DNA of 64,000 nt from Auanema rhodensis (lineage: Eukaryota; Nematoda; Chromadorea; Rhabditida; Rhabditidae): positions 19,778,001-19,842,000 of the forward strand of contig OZ059897.1 in NCBI GenBank assembly GCA_964057225.1, given 5' to 3'. Positions 26,001 through 37,908 of this stretch are shown piece after piece. The notes under the pieces are model-generated. The model had not been told where the DNA came from. It ran no database searches and saw nothing but the letters and a program-made list of their open reading frames with translations. A program made the position numbers and the translations under genes. Positions within the stretch are counted from its first letter, which is position 1; each line of letters begins with the position of its first letter.

Positions 26001-29000
26001 CGAAAAATTTCAAAATAATTTAGCAAAAAGTAGATGTTTTTAGATTCCTTTTTTCAAGGCAAAGACGATGGACAATGTTATTCAACGAAAAAATTATTTC
26101 TTCAGGGTGAAAATCGAGGATATAAGTGTGAACTTATATCAGTTGATATCTCGGTGCATTTTTAAGCTAGCGCAAATCTGATAACACAGATCGACGCAGC
26201 TTAAAAATCCGCATCGAATGCACTATACTACATTGAAAAACGCTTGATACAAAAATTAGTTATGATCTTTTGAAAAATGATGCATTAGTGTATGTTGAGT
26301 TTCCATGTACACTCAACATTGCTTCCAAAAACATTTTGACAAAAATTTTTTCGAAAAATTTCAAAATAATTTAGCAAAAAGTAGATGTTTTTAGATTCCT
26401 TTTTTCAAGGCAAAGACGATGGACAATGTTATTCAACGAAAAAATTATTTCTTCAGGGTGAAAATCGAGGATATAAGTGTGAACTTATATCAGTTGATAT
26501 CTCGGTGCATTTTTAAGCTAGCGCAAATCTGATAACACAGATCGACGCAGCTTAAAAATCCGCATCGAATGCACTATACTACATTGGAAAACGCTTGATA
26601 CAAAAATTAGTTATGATCTTTTGAAAAATGATGCATTAGTGTATGTTGAGTTTCCATGTACACTCAACATTGCTTCCAAAAACATTTTGACAAAAATTTT
26701 TTCGAAAAATTTCAAAATAATTTAGCAAAAAGTAGATGTTTTTAGATTCCATTTCTCAAGGCAAAGACGATAGACAATGTTATTCAACGAAAAAATTAAT
26801 TCTTCAGGGTGAAAATCGAGGATATAAGTGTGAACTTATATCAGTTGATATCTCGGTGCATTTTTAAGCTAGCGCAAATCTGATAACACAGATCGACGCA
26901 GCTTAAAAATCCGCATCGAATGCACTATACTACATTGAGAAACGCTTAATACAAAAATTAGTTATGATCGTTTGAAAAATGATGCATTAGTGTATGTTGA
27001 GTTTCCATGTACACTCAACATTGCTTCCAAAAACATTTTGACAAAAATTTTTTCGAAAAATTTCAAAATAATTTAGCAAAAAGTAGATGTTTTTAGATTC
27101 CATTTTTCAAGGCAAAGACGATAGACAATGTTATTCAACGAAAAAATTAATTCTTCAGGGTGAAAATCGAGGATATAAGTGTGAACTTATATCAGTTGAT
27201 ATCTCGGTGCATTTTTAAGCTAGCGCAAATCTGATAACACAGATCGACGCAGCTTAAAAATCCGCATCGAATGCACTATACTACATTGAGAAACGCTTAA
27301 TACAAAAATTAGTTATGATCGTTTGAAAAATGATGCATTAGTGTATGTTGAGTTTCCATGTACACTCAACATTGCTTCCAAAAACATTTTGACAAAAATG
27401 TTTTCGAAAAATTTCAAAATAATTTAGCAAAAAGTAGATGTTTTTAGATTCCATTTTTCAAGGCAAAGACGATGGACAATGTTATTCAACGAAAAAATTA
27501 ATTCTTCAGGGTGAAAATCGAGGATATAAGTGTGAACTTATATCAGTTGATATCTCGGTGCATTTTTAAGCTAGCGCAAATCTGATAACACAGATCGACG
27601 CAGCTTAAAATTCCGCATCGAATGCACTATACTACATTGAGAAACGCTTAATACAAAAATTAGTTATGATCGTTTGAAAAATGATGCATTAGTGTATGTT
27701 GAGTTTCCATGTACACTCAACATTGCTTCCAAAAACATTTTGACAAAAATTTTTTTGAAAAAATTCAAAATAATTTAGCAAAAAGTAGATGTTTTTAGAT
27801 TCCTTTTTTCAAGGCAAAGACGATGGACAATGTTATTCAACGAAAAAATTAATTCTTCAGGGTGAAAATCGAGGATATAAGTGTGAACTTATATCAGTTG
27901 ATATCTCGGTGCATTTTTAAGCTAGCGCAAATCTGATAACACAGATCGACGCAGCTTAAAATTCCGCATCGAATGCACTATACTACATTGAGAAACGCTT
28001 AATACAAAAATTAGTTATGATCGTTTGAAAAATGATGCATTAGTGTATGTTGAGTTTCCATGTACACTCAACATTGCTTCCAAAAACATTTTGACAAAAA
28101 TGTTTTCGAAAAATTTCAAAATAATTTAGCAAAAAGTAGATGTTTTTAGATTCCATTTTTCAAGGCAAAGACGATGGACAATGTTATTCAACGAAAAAAT
28201 TAATTCTTCAGGGTGAAAATCGAGGATATAAGTGTGAACTTATATCAGTTGATATCTCGGTGCATTTTTAAGCTAGCGCAAATCTGATAACACAGATCGA
28301 CGCAGCTTAAAATTCCGCATCGAATGCACTATACTACATTGAGAAACGCTTAATACAAAAATTAGTTATGATCGTTTGAAAAATGATGCATTAGTGTATG
28401 TTGAGTTTCCATGTACACTCAACATTGCTTCCAAAAACATTTTGACAAAAATTTTTTTGAAAAAATTCAAAATAATTTAGCAAAAAGTAGATGTTTTTAG
28501 ATTCCTTTTTTCAAGGCAAAGACGATGGACAATGTTATTCAACGAAAAAATTAATTCTTCAGGGTGAAAATCGAGGATATAAGTGTGAACTTATATCAGT
28601 TGATATCTCGGTGCATTTTTAAGCTAGCGCAAATCTGATAACACAGATCGACGCAGCTTAAAAATCCGCATCGAATGCACTATACTACATTGAGAAACGC
28701 TTAATACAAAAATTAGTTATGATCGTTTGAAAAATGATGCATTAGTGTATGTTGAGTTTCCATGTACACTCAACATTGCTTCCAAAAACATTTTGACAAA
28801 AATGTTTTCGAAAAATTTCAAAATAATTTAGCAAAAAGTAGATGTTTTTAGATTCCATTTTTCAAGGCAAAGACGATGGACAATGTTATTCAACGAAAAA
28901 ATTAATTCTTCAGGGTGAAAATCGAGGATATAAGTGTGAACTTATATCAGTTGATATCTCGGTGCATTTTTAAGCTAGCGCAAATCTGATAACACAGATC

Positions 29001-29484
29001 GACGCAGCTTAAAAATCCGCATCGAATGCACTATACTACATTGAAAAACGCTTGATACAAAAATTAGTTATGATCTTTTGAAAAATGATGCATTAGTGTA
29101 TGTTGAGTTTCCATGTACACTCAACATTGCTTCCAAAAACATTTTGACAAAAATTTTTTCGAAAAATTTCAAAATAATTTAGCAAAAAGTAGATGTTTTT
29201 AGATTCCTTTTTTCAAGGCAAAGACGATGGACAATGTTATTCAACGAAAAAATTATTTCTTCAGGGTGAAAATCGAGGATATAAGTGTGAACTTATATCA
29301 GTTGATATCTCGGTGCATTTTTAAGCTAGCGCAAATCTGATAACACAGATCGACGCAGCTTAAAAATCCGCATCGAATGCACTATACTACATTGAAAAAC
29401 GCTTGATACAAAAATTAGTTATGATCTTTTGAAAAATGATGCATTAGTGTATGTTGAGTTTCCATGTACACTCAACATTGCTTC
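20008..29484 (+). repeat. 9-monomer HOR, three full units (period 3159 bp)
   Basis: Units start at 20008, 23167 and 26326. The order in each is: C with 'ttggaaaacg', B, A, E with p233T, D with p233T, E with p233T, D, E with p263A/p272G/p294T, C. The 'ttggaaaacg' marker falls at the same place in each unit (for example 20266 and 23425, 3159 bp apart). Comparing the three units by eye I found no difference at diagnostic sites and none elsewhere that I noticed. Such identity over 3159 bp, when neighbouring monomers differ by several sites, indicates recent amplification of the whole unit. Confidence 0.9.
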
Positions 29485-31941
29485 CAAAAACATTTTGACA
29501 AAAATTTTTTCGAAAAATTTCAAAATAATTTAGCAAAAAGTAGATGTTTTTAGATTCCTTTTTTCAAGGCAAAGACGATGGACAATGTTATTCAACGAAA
29601 AAATTATTTCTTCAGGGTGAAAATCGAGGATATAAGTGTGAACTTATATCAGTTGATATCTCGGTGCATTTTTAAGCTAGCGCAAATCTGATAACACAGA
29701 TCGACGCAGCTTAAAAATCCGCATCGAATGCACTATACTACATTGGAAAACGCTTGATACAAAAATTAGTTATGATCTTTTGAAAAATGATGCATTAGTG
29801 TATGTTGAGTTTCCATGTACACTCAACATTGCTTCCAAAAACATTTTGACAAAAATTTTTTCGAAAAATTTCAAAATAATTTAGCAAAAAGTAGATGTTT
29901 TTAGATTCCATTTCTCAAGGCAAAGACGATAGACAATGTTATTCAACGAAAAAATTAATTCTTCAGGGTGAAAATCGAGGATATAAGTGTGAACTTATAT
30001 CAGTTGATATCTCGGTGCATTTTTAAGCTAGCGCAAATCTGATAACACAGATCGACGCAGCTTAAAAATCCGCATCGAATGCACTATACTACATTGAGAA
30101 ACGCTTAATACAAAAATTAGTTATGATCGTTTGAAAAATGATGCATTAGTGTATGTTGAGTTTCCATGTACACTCAACATTGCTTCCAAAAACATTTTGA
30201 CAAAAATTTTTTCGAAAAATTTCAAAATAATTTAGCAAAAAGTAGATGTTTTTAGATTCCATTTTTCAAGGCAAAGACGATAGACAATGTTATTCAACGA
30301 AAAAATTAATTCTTCAGGGTGAAAATCGAGGATATAAGTGTGAACTTATATCAGTTGATATCTCGGTGCATTTTTAAGCTAGCGCAAATCTGATAACACA
30401 GATCGACGCAGCTTAAAAATCCGCATCGAATGCACTATACTACATTGAGAAACGCTTAATACAAAAATTAGTTATGATCGTTTGAAAAATGATGCATTAG
30501 TGTATGTTGAGTTTCCATGTACACTCAACATTGCTTCCAAAAACATTTTGACAAAAATGTTTTCGAAAAATTTCAAAATAATTTAGCAAAAAGTAGATGT
30601 TTTTAGATTCCATTTTTCAAGGCAAAGACGATGGACAATGTTATTCAACGAAAAAATTAATTCTTCAGGGTGAAAATCGAGGATATAAGTGTGAACTTAT
30701 ATCAGTTGATATCTCGGTGCATTTTTAAGCTAGCGCAAATCTGATAACACAGATCGACGCAGCTTAAAATTCCGCATCGAATGCACTATACTACATTGAG
30801 AAACGCTTAATACAAAAATTAGTTATGATCGTTTGAAAAATGATGCATTAGTGTATGTTGAGTTTCCATGTACACTCAACATTGCTTCCAAAAACATTTT
30901 GACAAAAATTTTTTTGAAAAAATTCAAAATAATTTAGCAAAAAGTAGATGTTTTTAGATTCCTTTTTTCAAGGCAAAGACGATGGACAATGTTATTCAAC
31001 GAAAAAATTAATTCTTCAGGGTGAAAATCGAGGATATAAGTGTGAACTTATATCAGTTGATATCTCGGTGCATTTTTAAGCTAGCGCAAATCTGATAACA
31101 CAGATCGACGCAGCTTAAAAATCCGCATCGAATGCACTATACTACATTGAGAAACGCTTAATACAAAAATTAGTTATGATCGTTTGAAAAATGATGCATT
31201 AGTGTATGTTGAGTTTCCATGTACACTCAACATTGCTTCCAAAAACATTTTGACAAAAATGTTTTCGAAAAATTTCAAAATAATTTAGCAAAAAGTAGAT
31301 GTTTTTAGATTCCATTTTTCAAGGCAAAGACGATGGACAATGTTATTCAACGAAAAAATTAATTCTTCAGGGTGAAAATCGAGGATATAAGTGTGAACTT
31401 ATATCAGTTGATATCTCGGTGCATTTTTAAGCTAGCGCAAATCTGATAACACAGATCGACGCAGCTTAAAAATCCGCATCGAATGCACTATACTACATTG
31501 AAAAACGCTTGATACAAAAATTAGTTATGATCTTTTGAAAAATGATGCATTAGTGTATGTTGAGTTTCCATGTACACTCAACATTGCTTCCAAAAACATT
31601 TTGACAAAAATTTTTTCGAAAAATTTCAAAATAATTTAGCAAAAAGTAGATGTTTTTAGATTCCTTTTTTCAAGGCAAAGACGATGGACAATGTTATTCA
31701 ACGAAAAAATTATTTCTTCAGGGTGAAAATCGAGGATATAAGTGTGAACTTATATCAGTTGATATCTCGGTGCATTTTTAAGCTAGCGCAAATCTGATAA
31801 CACAGATCGACGCAGCTTAAAAATCCGCATCGAATGCACTATACTACATTGAAAAACGCTTGATACAAAAATTAGTTATGATCTTTTGAAAAATGATGCA
31901 TTAGTGTATGTTGAGTTTCCATGTACACTCAACATTGCTTC
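29485..31941 (+). repeat. Shortened fourth 9-monomer unit (7 monomers)
   Basis: Copies 85-91 repeat the unit in order but lack one E-D pair (702 bp) in the middle: C with 'ttggaaaacg', B, A, E with p233T, D, E with p263A, C. The next unit does not begin with the 'ttggaaaacg' monomer but directly with class B. A deletion by exchange between the two internal E-D pairs explains this most simply. Confidence 0.85.
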
Positions 31942-34900
31942 CAAAAACATTTTGACAAAAATTTTTTCGAAAAATTTCAAAATAATTTAGCAAAAAGTAG
32001 ATGTTTTTAGATTCCATTTCTCAAGGCAAAGACGATAGACAATGTTATTCAACGAAAAAATTAATTCTTCAGGGTGAAAATCGAGGATATAAGTGTGAAC
32101 TTATATCAGTTGATATCTCGGTGCATTTTTAAGCTAGCGCAAATCTGATAACACAGATCGACGCAGCTTAAAAATCCGCATCGAATGCACTATACTACAT
32201 TGAGAAACGCTTAATACAAAAATTAGTTATGATCGTTTGAAAAATGATGCATTAGTGTATGTTGAGTTTCCATGTACACTCAACATTGCTTCCAAAAACA
32301 TTTTGACAAAAATTTTTTCGAAAAATTTCAAAATAATTTAGCAAAAAGTAGATGTTTTTAGATTCCATTTTTCAAGGCAAAGACGATAGACAATGTTATT
32401 CAACGAAAAAATTAATTCTTCAGGGTGAAAATCGAGGATATAAGTGTGAACTTATATCAGTTGATATCTCGGTGCATTTTTAAGCTAGCGCAAATCTGAT
32501 AACACAGATCGACGCAGCTTAAAAATCCGCATCGAATGCACTATACTACATTGAGAAACGCTTAATACAAAAATTAGTTATGATCGTTTGAAAAATGATG
32601 CATTAGTGTATGTTGAGTTTCCATGTACACTCAACATTGCTTCCAAAAACATTTTGACAAAAATGTTTTCGAAAAATTTCAAAATAATTTAGCAAAAAGT
32701 AGATGTTTTTAGATTCCTTTTTTCAAGGCAAAGACGATGGACAATGTTATTCAACGAAAAAATTATTTCTTCAGGGTGAAAATCGAGGATATAAGTGTGA
32801 ACTTATATCAGTTGATATCTCGGTGCATTTTTAAGCTAGCGCAAATCTGATAACACAGATCGACGCAGCTTAAAAATCCGCATCGAATGCACTATACTAC
32901 ATTGAAAAACGCTTGATACAAAAATTAGTTATGATCTTTTGAAAAATGATGCATTAGTGTATGTTGAGTTTCCATGTACACTCAACATTGCTTCCAAAAA
33001 CATTTTGACAAAAATTTTTTCGAAAAATTTCAAAATAATTTAGCAAAAAGTAGATGTTTTTAGATTCCTTTTTTCAAGGCAAAGACGATGGACAATGTTA
33101 TTCAACGAAAAAATTATTTCTTCAGGGTGAAAATCGAGGATATAAGTGTGAACTTATATCAGTTGATATCTCGGTGCATTTTTAAGCTAGCGCAAATCTG
33201 ATAACACAGATCGACGCAGCTTAAAAATCCGCATCGAATGCACTATACTACATTGAAAAACGCTTGATACAAAAATTAGTTATGATCTTTTGAAAAATGA
33301 TGCATTAGTGTATGTTGAGTTTCCATGTACACTCAACATTGCTTCCAAAAACATTTTGACAAAAATTTTTTCGAAAAATTTCAAAATAATTTAGCAAAAA
33401 GTAGATGTTTTTAGATTCCATTTCTCAAGGCAAAGACGATAGACAATGTTATTCAACGAAAAAATTAATTCTTCAGGGTGAAAATCGAGGATATAAGTGT
33501 GAACTTATATCAGTTGATATCTCGGTGCATTTTTAAGCTAGCGCAAATCTGATAACACAGATCGACGCAGCTTAAAAATCCGCATCGAATGCACTATACT
33601 ACATTGAGAAACGCTTAATACAAAAATTAGTTATGATCGTTTGAAAAATGATGCATTAGTGTATGTTGAGTTTCCATTTACACTCAACATTGCTTCCAAA
33701 AACATTTTGACAAAAATTTTTTCGAAAAATTTCAAAATAATTTAGCAAAAAGTAGATGTTTTTAGATTCCATTTTTCAAGGCAAAGACGATAGACAATGT
33801 TATTCAACGAAAAAATTAATTCTTCAGGGTGAAAATCGAGGATATAAGTGTGAACTTATATCAGTTGATATCTCGGTGCATTTTCAAGCTAGCGCAAATC
33901 TGATAACACAGATCGACGCAGCTTAAAAATCCGCATCGAATGCACTATACTACATTGAGAAACGCTTAATACAAAAATTAGTTATGATCGTTTGAAAAAT
34001 GATGCATTAGTGTATGTTGAGTTTCCATGTACACTCAACATTGCTTCCAAAAACATTTTGACAAAAATGTTTTCGAAAAATTTCAAAATAATTTAGCCAA
34101 AAGTAGATGTTTTTAGATTCCATTTTTCAAGGCAAAGACGATGGACAATGTTATTCAACGAAAAAATTAATTCTTCAGGGTGAAAATCGAGGATATAAGT
34201 GTGAACTTATATCAGTTGATATCTCGGTGATTTTTTAAGCTAGCGCAAATCTGATAACACAGATCGACGCAGCTTAAAATTCCGCATCGAATGCACTATA
34301 CTACATTGAGAAACGCTTAATACAAAAATTAGTTATGATCGTTTGAAAAATGATGCATTAGTGTATGTTGAGTTTCCATGTACACTCAACATTGCTTCCA
34401 AAAACATTTTGACAAAAATTTTTTTGAAAAAATTCAAAATAATTTAGCAAAAAGTAGATGTTTTTAGATTCCTTTTTTCAAGGCAAAGACGATGGACAAT
34501 GTTATTCAACGAAAAAATTATTTCTTCAGGGTGAAAATCGAGGATATAAGTGTGAACTTATATCAGTTGATATCTCGGTGCATTTTTAAGCTAGCGCAAA
34601 TCTGATAACACAGATCGACGCAGCTTAAAAATCCGCATCGAATGCACTATACTACATTGAAAAACGCTTGATACAAAAATTAGTTATGATCTTTTGAAAA
34701 ATGATGCATTAGTGTATGTTGAGTTTCCATGTACACTCAACATTGCTTCCAAAAACATTTTGACAAAAATTTTTTCGAAAAATTTCAAAATAATTTAGCA
34801 AAAAGTAGATGTTTTTAGATTCCATTTTTCAAGGCAAAGACGATAGACAATGTTATTCAACGAAAAAATTAATTCTTCAGGGTGAAAATCGAGGATATAA

Positions 34901-36855
34901 GTGTGAACTTATATCAGTTGATATCTCGGTGCATTTTTAAGCTAGCGCAAATCTGATAACACAGATCGACGCAGCTTAAAAATCCGCATCGAATGCACTA
35001 TACTACATTGAGAAACGCTTAATACAAAAATTAGTTATGATCGTTTGAAAAATGATGCATTAGTGTATGTTGAGTTTCCATGTACACTCAACATTGCTTC
35101 CAAAAACATTTTGACAAAAATGTTTTCGAAAAATTTCAAAATAATTTAGCAAAAAGTAGATGTTTTTAGATTCCATTTTTCAAGGCAAAGACGATGGACA
35201 ATGTTATTCAACGAAAAAATTAATTCTTCAGGGTGAAAATCGAGGATATAAGTGTGAACTTATATCAGTTGATATCTCGGTGCATTTTTAAGCTAGCGCA
35301 AATCTGATAACACAGATCGACGCAGCTTAAAATTCCGCATCGAATGCACTATACTACATTGAGAAACGCTTAATACAAAAATTAGTTATGATCGTTTGAA
35401 AAATGATGCATTAGTGTATGTTGAGTTTCCATGTACACTCAACATTGCTTCCAAAAACATTTTGACAAAAATTTTTTTGAAAAAATTCAAAATAATTTAG
35501 CAAAAAGTAGATGTTTTTAGATTCCTTTTTTCAAGGCAAAGACGATGGACAATGTTATTCAACGAAAAAATTATTTCTTCAGGGTGAAAATCGAGGATAT
35601 AAGTGTGAACTTATATCAGTTGATATCTCGGTGCATTTTTAAGCTAGCGCAAATCTGATAACACAGATCGACGCAGCTTAAAATTCCGCATCGAATGCAC
35701 TATACTACATTGAGAAACGCTTAATACAAAAATTAGTTATGATCGTTTGAAAAATGATGCATTAGTGTATGTTGAGTTTCCATGTACACTCAACATTGCT
35801 TCCAAAAACATTTTGACAAAAATTTTTTTGAAAAAATTCAAAATAATTTAGCAAAAAGTAGATGTTTTTAGATTCCTTTTTTCAAGGCAAAGACGATGGA
35901 CAATGTTATTCAACGAAAAAATTATTTCTTCAGGGTGAAAATCGAGGATATAAGTGTGAACTTATATCAGTTGATATCTCGGTGCATTTTTAAGCTAGCG
36001 CAAATCTGATAACACAGATCGACGCAGCTTAAAAATCCGCATCGAATGCACTATACTACATTGAGAAACGCTTAATACAAAAATTAGTTATGATCGTTTG
36101 AAAAATGATGCATTAGTGTATGTTGAGTTTCCATGTACACTCAACATTGCTTCCAAAAACATTTTGACAAAAATGTTTTCGAAAAATTTCAAAATAATTT
36201 AGCAAAAAGTAGATGTTTTTAGATTCCATTTTTCAAGGCAAAGACGATGGACAATGTTATTCAACGAAAAAATTAATTCTTCAGGGTGAAAATCGAGGAT
36301 ATAAGTGTGAACTTATATCAGTTGATATCTCGGTGCATTTTTAAGCTAGCGCAAATCTGATAACACAGATCGACGCAGCTTAAAATTCCGCATCGAATGC
36401 ACTATACTACATTGAGAAACGCTTAATACAAAAATTAGTTATGATCGTTTGAAAAATGATGCATTAGTGTATGTTGAGTTTCCATGTACACTCAACATTG
36501 CTTCCAAAAACATTTTGACAAAAATTTTTTTGAAAAAATTCAAAATAATTTAGCAAAAAGTAGATGTTTTTAGATTCCTTTTTTCAAGGCAAAGACGATG
36601 GACAATGTTATTCAACGAAAAAATTATTTCTTCAGGGTGAAAATCGAGGATATAAGTGTGAACTTATATCAGTTGATATCTCGGTGCATTTTTAAGCTAG
36701 CGCAAATCTGATAACACAGATCGACGCAGCTTAAAAATCCGCATCGAATGCACTATACTACATTGAAAAACGCTTGATACAAAAATTAGTTATGATCTTT
36801 TGAAAAATGATGCATTAGTGTATGTTGAGTTTCCATGTACACTCAACATTGCTTC
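31942..36855 (+). repeat. Copies 92-105, rearranged relatives of the 9-monomer HOR
   Basis: The order is B, A, E/C chimera, C, B, A, E, D, A, E, D, D, E, D. These are the classes of the 9-monomer unit in broken order. Copies 91-93 (C-B-A) recur as copies 95-97, four monomers on. Copies 102 and 103 are adjacent D monomers differing at p233. Single private changes occur in copies 96 ('ccatttacac'), 97 ('cattttcaagc') and 98 ('tagccaaaag', 'ggtgatttttt'). This region is more diverged than 20-32 kb. Confidence 0.8.
32644..32994 (+). repeat. Chimeric monomer 94 (E left, C right)
   Basis: p22G of class E is joined to p75T, p96G, p123T, p263A, p272G and p294T of class C. The switch lies between 32665 and 32718. 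In the 9-monomer unit, E and C copies follow each other, so a deletion by exchange between neighbours would create this join. Confidence 0.75.
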
Positions 36856-37908
36856 CAAAAACATTTTGACAAAAATTTTTTCGAAAAATTTCAAAATAAT
36901 TTAGCAAAAAGTAGATGTTTTTAGATTCCATTTCTCAAGGCAAAGACGATAGACAATGTTATTCAACGAAAAAATTAATTCTTCAGGGTGAAAATCGAGG
37001 ATATAAGTGTGAACTTATATCAGTTGATATCTCGGTGCATTTTTAAGCTAGCGCAAATCTGATAACACAGATCGACGCAGCTTAAAAATCCGCATCGAAT
37101 GCACTATACTACATTGAGAAACGCTTAATACAAAAATTAGTTATGATCGTTTGAAAAATGATGCATTAGTGTATGTTGAGTTTCCATGTACACTCAACAT
37201 TGCTTCCAAACACATTTTGACAAAAATTTTTTCGAAAAATTTCAAAATAATTCAGCAAAAAGTAGATGTTTTTAGATTCCATTTTCCAAGGCAAAGACGA
37301 TAGACAATGTTATTCAACGAAAAAATTAATTCTTCAGGGTGAAAATCGAGGATATAAGTGTGAACTTATATCAGTTGATATCTCGGTGCATTTTTAAGCT
37401 AGCGCAAATCTGATAACACAGATCGACGCAGTTTAAAAATCCGCATCGAATGCACTATACGACATTGAGAAACGCTTAATACAAAAATTAGTTATGATCG
37501 TTTGAAAAATGATGCATTAGTGTATGTTGAGTTTCCATGTACACTCAACATTGCTTCCAAAAACATTTTGACAAAACTTTTTTCGAAAAATTTCAAAATA
37601 ATTTAGCAAAAAGTAGATGTTTTTAGATTCCTTTTTTCGAGGCAAAGACGATGGACAATGTTATTCAACGAAAAAATTATTTCTTCAGGGTGAAAATCGA
37701 GGATATAAGTGTGAACTTATATCAGTTGATATCTCGGTGCATTTTTAAGCTAGCGCAAATCTGATAACACAGATCGACGCAGCTTAAAAATCCGCATCGA
37801 ATGCACTATACTACATTGAAAAACGCTTGATACAAAAATTAGTTATGATCTTTTGAAAAATGATGCATTAGTGTATGTTGAGTTTCCATGTACACTCAAC
37901 ATTGCTTC
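36856..37908 (+). repeat. Copies 106-108, second location of the rare monomer pair
   Basis: Copy 107 has the three rare changes of the copy at 6319 ('aaacacatt', 'aattcagc', 'cattttcc') plus its own 'gcagtttaaa' and 'tatacgacatt'. Copy 108 begins with 'aaaacttttttcg' like the copy at 6670 but continues as class C with 'ttcgaggc', so the shared segment ends within that monomer. Confidence 0.85.

Noticed and set aside
20008-29484. Assembly duplication as the cause of the three identical 9-monomer units
   Set aside because: This cannot be excluded from sequence alone, but the shortened fourth unit and related broken units to the right show that the unit amplifies naturally, so I kept it as biological while noting that copy number needs long-read support.
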